From Ceriagrion tenellum (lineage: Eukaryota > Arthropoda > Insecta > Odonata > Coenagrionidae), in the NCBI GenBank assembly GCA_963169105.1, contig OY720640.1:56731527-56795526 (forward strand): DNA of 64,000 nt. The letters are read 5' to 3'. The notes beneath the pieces are model-generated. The model did no database searches. It was not told the origin of the DNA and saw only the letters and a list, made by a program, of their open reading frames with translations. This document shows positions 44,201-56,200 of this stretch, piece by piece. The first letter of the stretch is position 1. Every line of letters starts with the position of its first letter. Both the position numbers and the translations under genes were made by a program.

Positions 44201-47200
44201 GAGAGGTTCCTCAAAGTGAACCCTGAATTTATTAGTTATATTTATTAGTTACATCATAAGATATTGAATTTGTAATGATGATTCAGAATATTTTAACCCA
44301 GATCAGTTGATTTGTGTGTGCAGTTACAGAAAACCGGAAGTTTTTAAAAAAAGAAAGGGGTTTTGCTGCTATCCATATGATTTTTTTCCAGTCCATGGGA
44401 AATACTTGGTTATTAAAAATTTAATAAAAAAGCTTATGTGGCTTTAGAAATAAGAAAGAAATATCATCATATAGTAGATGGTGGTATATATACTTAATTA
44501 ATGAGACTTTTGCATTACATGGTTAATTTATAATACTTGATTGTATTTAATATTATGCAGGGTGCCCCAGGAAATATGGAAAATCAGAAGGCCCGAGGTC
44601 AAGAATCCTAAGGGGAACTCAAATTGTAGTGTCTAAAGTTGTCTTATTTGTCAGTTGTCAATAGGGACAAAGATGTTTGTTGTTTGTGGTTACGCTGGAC
44701 CGTTGTTGAATATGATACCGAGAATAAAGAAAGAGTATAAAGATAAGATTTCATGGTTTAATCCTTTAAGTAATTCCGTGAAGACGATTGATTTCAATAC
44801 GACACAAATCACCCTCATGTATGTTCTATGACCTTTTGAAGTTTTTGAGTTCAAGCAATTTTTCGAGTTTTTTATGCCAAATCACTTGTGCCACGGAATT
44901 TTTCCCAGCAATAACATTTGTTAGTACAATGCACCCGATTATTTTTTTTCAAATCAGCTGAATGTTGCATCTATCTTATGAAAAAACCTTTATTTCTGTA
45001 TGCCTAATCAGTATGCCAGAAAATTTGGAAATTAATCATTTTTTGGAAACCCTAACTTACCTAAATGTGTTAAGGCTAATTTTAGTAAAAAAATCACAAC
45101 TTTTTTTTTCCAGGAATTAACCAAAATCAACCAAATTAACCAAACCAAAAAACAAATTAACCAAAATTTTAACCTTTTTTTCCTGGGAATCTTTTTTAGG
45201 TTTTAACTCGAACAACTTCCGTGGATTAACGTCATTATATTCAGTAATTTTTATCAAATTATCTCTACGGCTTCATTCATAAAGTTAGATCCAAATTGTA
45301 ATTAGTATGAAATTTAATATTTTAAATCATCAAAAAGTAACAAAGTTTGAACAAAATATCATTCCACCTATAGTATTTATCACCAATAGCATTAGTATAA
45401 TGCACTTTTTTACAAGAAACTAGTTTTTACCTGCTAGTCTCACTGAACACTCATTTAACTAAATTAAGTCACTATTATCAAAAATCTCATGTGTGCATGT
45501 AGTTTGGCAAAAAACTTAAAATGTTGCAATAACTCGAAAACTACAAAAAACGTCGAACATGCCTGGGGGTGAAATGGGTTTCCCTCAGAGTTTTCTACCT
45601 CTGGTCTTCTGATTATCCATATTTCCTGGGACAACCTATATACACTGCCTGACAAAAAAAGTGATGCACCCAGAAGGAGTGGTTGGAAGTGAATGAAACT
45701 ACATATGCTGAAAGACCATGTGACTTTATTGAACTGATTACAATATGGGATGAAAGAGACAAGGCTGTTGGCAGTTACAGGTGGAAAGTTGGTGCCAGGT
45801 CAGTAGGGTGTCACACCTCCACTGGCCGCAATGCAGCCCTTATGCGGTTCGGAATGGTGTCAAACAGTCTTTGGATCCTCTCTTGAGGCAAGTTCGTCCA
45901 CAGTTGTTGCAGCTGTTCCTCCAGATCCTGCAGGTTGGTACTGCGACAGAGTCCCCTTCCAATGTCGTCCCACACATACACATGTTCAGTGATGGAGAGG
46001 TCCGGGGATCTTGCTGGCCACGGGAGGACCTCAAAATGCTCTAGGCAGCCCATAGACACATGCGCTGCGTGTGGGCATGCATTATCTTGATGGAACACTG
46101 TCCCAGGGTGCTGTGCCAAAACGGGTAGGATGTGTGGACGCAGAATGTCTGTGACGTATCGCTGTACCGTCTAAGTCTGCCAAAGCACTATTAGAGGTGA
46201 TTTGAATGCATATCCGATGGCTCCCCTCACCATGACACCCAGAGTTATGCCTGTGTCTCTCCACAAAATGGGCAGGATGTGCCCTCTGTCCTTGATGCCG
46301 CCACACTCGAACACGATGGTCATTGGAGGTTATGGCGAAGTGGGACTCATCACTGAACATGATGTGATGCCATTCGTCCTCGGGCACAGAACCAATCCAA
46401 GCACCGACGTCGGTGTTCTGGTGTCAATGGCAACCGACGCATGGGGCGGTGGGACCCATCCGTGGGGCGGATGCGAGTCATTGAGCCACTGTGCGGGAAC
46501 TCACAGGATGTTGTAGAGTTGCCAGTACATGTTCGCAGATGGCGGGTGCCGACATCATGGGATTCCGTGCTGCTTGGCACACCATACGACGGTCCTCCCT
46601 CGGGGTGGTGTTTCTTGGTCGAAAGTGCACGACCAACACAGCACGTGTGTCTATGGACTGCCTATAGCATTTTGAGGTCCTCCCATGGCCTGCCTATGGC
46701 CAGCAAGATCCCCAGACCTCTCCATCATTGAACACATGTGGGATGGCATTGAAAGGGGACTCTGTCGCAGTACCAACCTGCAGGATCTGGAGGAACAGCT
46801 GTGGACGAACTTGCCTCAAGAGAGGATCCAAAGACTGTTTGACACCATTCCGAACCACATAAGGGCATGCATAGCGGCCAGTGGAGGTGCGACGCCCTAC
46901 TGACCTGGTGCCAACTTTCCACGTGTAACTGCCAACGGCCATGTCTCTTTCATCCCTTATTGTAATCTGTTCAATAAAGTCACATGGTCTTTCAGCATAT
47001 GTAGTTTCATTCACTTCCAACTGCTCCTTCTGGGTGCATCACTTTTTTTGTCAGGCAGTGTATTTTGATTCTCTACGTTTGGTTATATTGCATACCTCCC
47101 TCAATAGTAAAGACTCCTTTTAATGATACCTTTCTGTAATGTGTAGCCTGTTGACAAGGGGGTGGTTTTATTCAAATCAATTGAGGATAATTAGAAATAG

Positions 47201-50200
47201 GATGATGTATTACTATGTGCTTCTTATTCTCCTCAACCATTCAAATTTCCTCCCTTCAGGATTTGAACTCTGGCTTTGCAAATGGGAATGCTGTACTGTA
47301 AACTACACTTCATTCATGTCAGTTCCCAAAGCATATATTCTCCTCCTGCACTTCACATATTTTTTTCTATCCATGCTCTGCCAGAACTATGGTCTATAGT
47401 GCTGGCAGTGGTTCACCACTACCTATTTCTTTCTCTTAGTTATGCATTGGCTCTAATGCGGTGTCGAGTTCTGCATTAAACTCCTAATTACTGCTGTATG
47501 TGTTTCCATAAACTTCCCCTTGTACTATCTCCATAGCCTTCTCAAATGGTGAAATTATAGTAAAATGACTTTTGGTGAAGTTAAAGTTTCGTTGTGCCTG
47601 TAATTGCTAGTGGAATCTCTGAACTGTGAATAGCATTGATGAGTTATTGTAAAATTCTTCTGTTGCATGCCTTGAACTTGTTTGTGTATATCATTCTGTC
47701 ATGGAATAATGAGGATAAGAAATAAAAGTTCTTCATGATGATGCACTGCTCTTTCATGAACTTGACCATTCTGTTTGTAGCAAAATGAATTTTAATCTCA
47801 ATAAAGGTTACTGATTTTTTATGAGATCATCCAGGGATTTCATTCTTTTAAAACATATACTACAGCATTATACTTGTTACAACAATACCCCCCTCCAAAT
47901 AACAACTCACTCCAGGAATTTCATCCCTTAAAAAATATACTGCAACATCACCCATGTTACTATAATGTCCCTACCAAACACAAAACCACTCCAGGGGGAT
48001 TTCATTCCTTAAAACAATATGCTAGAACTTACCCACATTACTACACCCCCTCCTAGGATTTCATTCCTTAAAAGAATACTTTACAACATCATCCATGCTA
48101 CAACAATGATCCTCCCCAATCACCGACCCACTCCCAAGAATTTCATTCATTAAAGAAATATGCCACAACAGGCTCTCTGCTTCCTTATTTTTCATGAGGA
48201 TTGCATATTGGACCTTCCTAAACTCTAAAGCCCTTTTCCACTTTCTCTTTTTCATAAAAATTGCATTTTGCACTAATTCATCTCACAGAAATGCCTTTTT
48301 AACTATTGAATCCAGGCCACGTAATGTCCCACCCCTGTTTTATTCTCCAGGCCCTGTGATGAGGGATAGGAAAAGGGCATATTTTCGAGGTTAGATTAGC
48401 AAGTGTCTTTCTCCCAGTTCCTCGGTAAACCTCCAAAAATAGTGGTGAATTCTTACTACAGAAAATCACAAAATTGGCCATTTTCAAACACTATTTTCTC
48501 TAAACTACATGTCCTGTGGGTGTGTCTTGACGTTTGTTAAATGTTCAATCCTTACAATAGGTACCCCACGGTATCATAGTCATTGTCTTCCATTGATGGG
48601 GTTTTCCACAAAAAATCTTTCCTCATGTGATGGAGGCAGACATTTACCTCCGAGGCAATAGCTCACTGCAGTACTGTTTCATTTTATTTATTGTGTTACC
48701 AGTTCCTGTTGTTACCTCACTTCCATCTTACTCCTGTAAATTGATCTACATGCAATAGTTATATTCTAATGATAACAGTAATTGAATGTGCAAATTGTAT
48801 TTGTGTTGTGATGATTGTACTCTATGCTTCATTGTTCAAGTATCACAATTTTTCTTTTGCCTACCATCATTTCAACAGGAATGGCAAAAAGTTCTGTATT
48901 TAAAGCATGTACAACAAACGGAGACTCATAAATGAAATTCAAGGACTGAACAGAATGTGTTATTGAGCTCCACTTTGCTTGATTTGAATTTCAATGAAGA
49001 CTGCAGGAATTATCAACAAGTAATAAGTGTTTAAACTTTTACAAAAATTAACATGCACCTTTGACTAGTTGCACATTTTTAATCTAGGCATGTGTGTTTC
49101 GATAGTCAGTCAAAAATTGGGTAATTTGAGTGAGGAATGCTTTGAAGAAAGTGCATGTATTTTAATGTTTTGCATCTGGATTTTTTTTGTTTTCATCAGC
49201 CATTGCAGTTAGAGGGTAAGCTCTATTTCAATTGATCAGCTTTGCAATGGGTAAGTGAAAATTACTACATGATATTCAATGTTTATTTTCCTCCATCTGC
49301 AATAAGTAATTCACTGAGTATTTTAGTATTTTTGCTAATTGAAGTGGGTTAATCTATTTTAGGAGACTTGTTCCCTTTAGAGTACTCCATTAGCCAGCTT
49401 TGTAACCTTTTCTCCCGGGAAAGGATAAAATACCTTAGTTAACTTGTGAGAATTTATTATCTTGACCCATGTTTTGATTCTTTGTGTTATCCTCAGGTGT
49501 AAATACAATATCAGTGACAGTTCATGTACGAATCCATTATTGGTGAGGGAAATACATTGGGAGAGAGAGGGTGGGGTGAGGGTTAAGATGACAGGGTTGT
49601 GGGAGTAGGGAGAGGGTTGGGAAGGGGATGAGGGGGATAGGTGGTCATAGAATGTGTTTTTATAGGAATACTCACTGCTATCTTCACTGCAGGAGGTATG
49701 GCTTTGATCAGGGAAGTTTGAGTGAGGAGCGGTGGAAGTCATGCAAACACTTAATCAGTTCGCTTGTCCCTGAGTCTTGTCGCTACACCAGGGTTTTCAG
49801 GGGGTGGAGAATATGGGAGAGTGGGAGGGGAGCACTTGTTCGTTGGCTAGGGGAGAGTTATTTAATGAGTGTTGCATGATTTATGGTGATTCTAGTGTGT
49901 CTAATCTCCTTGTTTCTTTTTCTAAATGGAGGATTTTTGGCACAAAATTGCTGTGGTGGTTGTTTTCCCTGAGGTGGTTAGTGAACATGGAGTCTGGTTT
50001 CGATTAATGTGGCACTTTTTTTGTTTATTCACTCTTTATTTCCCCACTTCTCCCTGTCATGCCGATGTATTTTGTAGGGCAGTTACCAGATTTTAAGCTG
50101 AAATATTATGGTGAAAGCTGATGATGGAACTCCTTTGGAAATGAGATTAGTTGAAGAAGTAACTGGCTCGCCACTGTACCACTGTCGGAAAATGGTGGAT

Positions 50201-53200
50201 AAGGGAAAATTCAAATTATCATAGACACATAGCTTAAGGATGAAGGAATTAACTTTTTCCTGGTGAATGACTGCAATAAATTCTTCGCAGGTTTCCATCC
50301 GGGTGAGAAGCTCCATCTGCTCCACTGCCAACGTTTTGATGGAAGACTTTTCTATCATCATCAGGGCTGTTGATGCCAGGTGTCAAGCAGGCCGGTTTAT
50401 ATACACTGTCTCTCAGGTCAGGTCGAACGTGATTGGTGGAGAAGTTTTCACTTTTCCCACCATTTTAAAGAGTGGGTTCCAGGTTCCAGAGACGAAGGGT
50501 TCCACTTAAGTAGGACCTGGAACCCACTCTTAAAAATGGCGGGAAAAGTGAAAAGCTTCTCCACCAAATATATTTGACCTGACCTGAGAGACAGTGTATA
50601 TAGACCCGCCCTCTTGATACCCGGCATCAATGATGAATGATCTCTTAACGCTGTTAAGGAAGGCTGTAAATTAACTTTGGTTATGATTGTGGTTAGCTGT
50701 TAGGATTCATATTTTCTGCCTACACTCTGTATGGGTGTTGATGCATCTTGTTAATAATCGTGGCCACTCTGGGACTAATGTGTCCTTGTTGGGTGATTCT
50801 CATAGTTGGCAGGAGAATATTTTATCACATACTGTTGCTGCTATGTGACTTGGATGTAGGTTAGAGGACTACCTTTTGTATCCGTAGATCCATTTATTAT
50901 GGGTTGCTCTTGCTGCAGCATTTATTATTGCTTCCTATAGTAAAGTTGTGAGGATCTTAATTAGCTATTCCTTTTATCATGTGAAGTCTGTAGTCTGCTC
51001 AGGCAAAAATATTTCTTTTGTCACTCATTTTCTGTCCTCAAACTAAAGAAAATCAGTTGCAAAGGCAAAAAAAAACTTTCAATGAATTTTCAAAATAGTT
51101 TACAGTGGCTCTGTCATTCCTAGCATCCTCACCAATCACTTTCCACCAATCCTCTTGAGTATTATGAACTGAATGAGAGAGGAGGGGTAACTAGGTCTTG
51201 TGGCAGGGGTGAGGGTTGACTGGTTTAGGGCTACATCTGTGATATCCTAACTTGCTATTCTTCCTCAGGACATTTGCTCAAAGAGTAAAGCAGGCTTGAA
51301 GAATTGTCTTTTTTGTAGTCTTAATATGAAAACAGCACCAATATTTGTTGATTATATGCATAGAGAAGGACCAGTCTTTGCTTTGAAAGGGTTTAAAATC
51401 CTCATTCCAGATTCTAGCTTTCACAATGTCACTCAGAGTATGTTTCACGACAAAATGGTGAGTTTTGATATTTTAAATAGAAAAAATTAAATTTATTATG
51501 AGAAAAGGATTCCATTCTCAGCAACATACAATTCTTCCTCTTCAGGGCAAAAAATACCCCAAGTATTTGGCTAACATGGTGTAGCTGCTATTGGGAAAGA
51601 GGTGAATTTGTGAAACAAGCCCAGATATAGAATCCTTAAAAGCAGTTGCAAAGGCAATATTTGTTCCAGAATTCAATAGCATATCAGCTGACAAATGAAA
51701 TTGAACGGAAGTCTATTGAAAAGGAGTTTATCAAGTTGACAGCAGGCAAAAATAATGAGCGAAAATTATTTATAAAGAATCCAAAGGGAAAATTAAGGAT
51801 GAAAATCAATGTAAATGAGTCGCAAAATAGATATTTTCATCAAAGTGTGTGATGGGCTTAGGTTTGATGATACTTTAAAGTTTTTCAATCCACTCTCACG
51901 ACATGCAACCTGCACTTAACCTTGGGGCTTAACTTATGACCTTGGGACTTTTAACTCATTCTGTGGTATTTTTTCGTTTTTAGTGTGTGTGAGGGTATTT
52001 CCTATGTTGACTATTGCTAATGAGTAATTATTCCACTTTTGTCATTCTGACAGACTTGTTGATTATTTAATTTATTTTAGAATGGCTAACATAATTGCAA
52101 TCAGCTGTAAATGCTTTACTTCACATGCTTTCTTAGCATAGTAGATACATATGTGTATAGTTGTGGTGGTTCTTAGTTTATCAGTTATTACTTGACATGT
52201 GATGTCTCTCACTCCTAGTATGTTACAATTTGGAGGTTTTTATTGCACTTCTCCATTGGTTTTTCATGTGTTTGTTTGTTTTTACTGTAGTGTTGTTCTA
52301 TTCCTGAATTGGGGAGGATATGAAATCTGGGCTGAATCGATCGCCTGCCCTTATCTATATGTGTTAGTATTTAATTTTTTTTGTTCAAGGCACTTCGATG
52401 TGAAACCATTTTCATAGAATTATTCACTACCCAATGCATTATATCTTGATAGAGCCTATTGATTCCTTTTTTGTTACAATATGCTGTTTGTATGGGAATA
52501 CAAGCTATAATTTTTATGAAACACATACTATGGTTGTTCCTGAAATAAATCTCATTTAAAGATCACATGTCAGAAATATGTTATCTTTTTGCTAGTTTTA
52601 ATGCATAAAAATGTGTCTTTGTAAGTGTGCAATACATTATAATATTTGTCTTTTTATTTGATCAGTGCCAAAACTTCTTAAAATAAAGACTTTCAATGTC
52701 TATGTATTCATGCAGTGTGTATTTGTATCCAAGTAATCACCCCATTAGTTTAATTTTATGATTTTTCATGAGTGATTTGTTTCTTTCATTATAGTGTAAC
52801 TGAGTACAATGTATTTTTTGTGTAAATTTATATAAAAAATCTGCTTTCAATGCATCCTTTTAAAGTTAATTGATTACTTTTGCAGAAAACTGAAGATTTG
52901 TCAATTTTTGGAAATGCAGTTGCTGGATGTCTTGCTGCTTTCCTCTCATCCTTTACATTGTGCCCTACTGAACTTGTGAAATGTCGATTGCAAGCCTTGA
53001 ATGAAGTCATTGCAGCTAAAAGAGCCGCTGAGTTGAAAAAATCGAATGGAGGTGCTGCAAATACAGAAGCTGCATCCAAGTCATGGAAGGTTTGGAAATA
53101 ACACACTTTTGCTGAATTCTCATTAATTTTACTTGCCACTGTCATTTATTATGCGGCTTTGTCTCAGAGTACCCAGTGACTGTCTTTTCCTCTTCTCAGA

Positions 53201-56200
53201 GCTTTTGTCAACTCTTTAAAGAGCAGAAGATTCACATCAGTGAATCATAGACGTATGCTCACTAGGGGCAGTTGACTCCTAGCATAAGTCAAGCATTGTA
53301 ATGGTAAACAGTGCCCTTTATGTTGTTCCACCCACAGAATCAGCTTTGGGAAAAAAACTTCGCACTGAAAGGATTGAACATCTTTACCATATCATTTGTG
53401 ATTTACACCATCCATTTGATCTTCATCATTTTGATAATATGTGCCATGTTTCAATAGCTTTCAGTGTTCCTAACTGATGAGTTTCCTTTGCACAAGCTCC
53501 TACAATAGGCCGCAAATAAGCCTATCTCCTAAAGACTCATCCAAAACTCTTGAACTGGCATGTAGACACCAACCTTTGCAGCTCTACGATGTATGCCGAG
53601 AGAGTCTCGCTTGTAGTAAGTCCTGCCGGTAACTGATTTCCCTGGAAGAACCTGATCCTTTCAGCAATCACCAACTTGTTGGGATGGAAATGGTTAGAAA
53701 GGGTGGCGACCATTTCAGAAAAGGACTTATTCACCGGTTTCTGTGGATCTAGTAGTTTCTTCAAAATACTGCAGGTCACGGAGCTCGTGAGCATGATGAA
53801 GAGTGGCCCTTTTTTTCTACTGCAATGTCATTCACAATGAAAAACTGCTGTAACCTCTCGTAGTAGGAGCCAAGCTCCTCCTTTGCCAGGTTAAACTGCA
53901 ATGTGACCGATCATGACTTACTCCAGAGATATCAAAACTATCACAATGTTAACACTTCAAAAGTTTGATCCCATCCTCATCACCAGAAGTTCTAACTAAT
54001 AAATAACACAGAGTTACTGTGTAGAACAATTTAATATATAAAGCTCTGACTCAGAATTACTCTATTACATCTTGATACAATTTCACTTGACAGCATCCTT
54101 AAGGTCCGTACACTTCCGGCTTCCCATGTGCATCTGACCCTTCCCCCACCCTCACACACCGACTCTCGGTATATCAAGTCGGCTCGATATATGTACCGGC
54201 AATTCAAATGGCACAATTGAACACTCACTGCACAAACCTACACTATAATTTTTGGTTTTGCAATGTTTCATTAACAAACCTTGATGACGGGAAATGATTA
54301 GTGAAGTAGTTAAGTTAGCTGTTCTCTGATGACCTCAGGTGAAGTAGAACTACTATTGATGCTCTGGTGCATCCAAGCAGTTGATGCATGATATGTAACT
54401 CACCTTAGCATATGTTGGCTAGCAAACAAACCTCAGTTCTAATTTTTTTAGTGGAGAGACCTTGCTTGAACTCAAATCCAATTTTGTATTTTTAAGGATG
54501 AATCAATTCCAGTTTTTTTTCGAATTTCATGTTAGCCACTATTAATAAAGAAGATAAAAATTTGTGGCTTCCATAATTTATTGAATACTAGTGACTGGTT
54601 TCGGCTGTCACGCCATCGTCAGGTACAAAACTTAAGTCAGTTCTTTATATATCTTACATAGGATCATGGGAAACATTCAGTTGGGGGGTTGGTGGAGAGG
54701 GGTACATACTATTTGGTGGGATAAGGTGAAGGTGAGCTGTGGGATGAATCAACTGGTATGAAAATGAAATTTGAAGGTACTGGGAGGGCGTTCATAAGGC
54801 TCGTGGGAAGGCAAATTTACGTAACTGAGGGGATGGGTTGGGGAATACAATGTCGTTATGTAAGTATTGGGTATCTTCAAGGTTTATCAGCCGTTGCTCT
54901 AAGGCATCCATCTTCCATCCCTTCCCGGAGAAATGGAGTATCTCTGGTATGAAGTCACTCCAATGGCCGTCTCCAAAAGGTGCCGCACGAAAGCTGACGT
55001 GTCATCTTTCTTCCTCCAGCAAGCCTTTCTTCCTCCAGTCTTAAAATCACATCCAGTTTGGCTGATATAAATACAATTGCATTCATTACATTTGAGTTTA
55101 TACACTCCTGATTTTAAATTGGGATCAATTACGTCCTTTGAATTATTTAAAATTCGGCCCAACGTGTTTTAATTGTAAAAACTGATTTTAATGCTATATT
55201 TTGGAACAGCATTGGATATGGTATACGACAGGGGGCAAATTAAGGGTATTTTTAACCATTTGACTTTCTCTTGAGGCTTGACAGGCGACAAGGAACAAGA
55301 CTGTGAGAATGCTCGATGTTTCAATTTTCTATTTAGAATTTGGGTGATAAGAGATTTTACGTATCCATTACTGTGGTCAATTTGTCTTATAATTGTTCCC
55401 GATCAAAACCTGAATTTTCAAATGGAATTTTAATTAAGTCATGGGGCATACACCACTAAATGTCAACAATTCTTCATTGCCGATAATAATTGTACACCAC
55501 TAAATGTCTACACCACCCCTCCAGATAGGTAGCCCGGAAGTAATCCAGTCACCGCACTAACTGGAGCCACATGTGTTCCTCATTTTTTTATGTTGTTACA
55601 GTGGGGAAAAGGGGAAGTTTCGTGTTTCATTCATGGTCCAATAAGAAAGCCCAATGAAAGGAATGAGAAGAAAATGGAAAATAATTTTTCCCATCTCTGA
55701 ATCGTTTTACTTGCCCAGTAATCTAACGAACGCATGTATGAGCATTCTCTCATTATCTACATCCACATACTACCCTGCTAGTGTTGGCGTGTGGTGGGGG
55801 ATGTTAGGAAACCAGCCGTGTAAAGATGTAAGGTTTTTGGAGGTGAAATGGTGATGTGTATTATGGGAGTGTATTTAGTGGAGCTCAGTTTTTATTGTGG
55901 TCACTTATTGTGCGTGGAAAGAAAGAGTTTTTGTATCTATCTGTTTGGCAATGTATCTTATAGCTACCTTATGAGATTAGGTTGCCATGAAAATTGGAGG
56001 TGACCAGCAAAGGTTTACAAGTACACTAGTCACTTCCATGCCCTCATAGGGGAACACCACTGGTTGCTGTATACCTCAGGGATAACAGGGAATTTTGGAA
56101 GGGAACTGGTGTTGAGAGAAGCCTTTATACTGTACCTTGTGGACATGCTGTTGCCAGGATTGTTCAGAGCCGAATGACAGGTGGGGAAAGGACACCCACC

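Larger units (their letters stand above)
45643..47060 (-). mobile_element. Tc1-like transposon with TA duplication and inverted duplicated end
   Basis: Termini CACTGCCTGACAAAAAAAG and its complement, flanked by TA at 45641-45642 and 47061-47062. 1418 bp. The left ~420 bp (45643-46064) reappears as an inverted copy at 46641-47060, so both ends carry the transposase C-terminus and the element could fold back on itself. Weaker inverted similarity reaches to about 46605. Confidence 0.9.

Noticed and set aside
46202..46731. + strand ORFs over the Tc1-like element
   Set aside because: They are antisense to transposase, which is recognised on the - strand.
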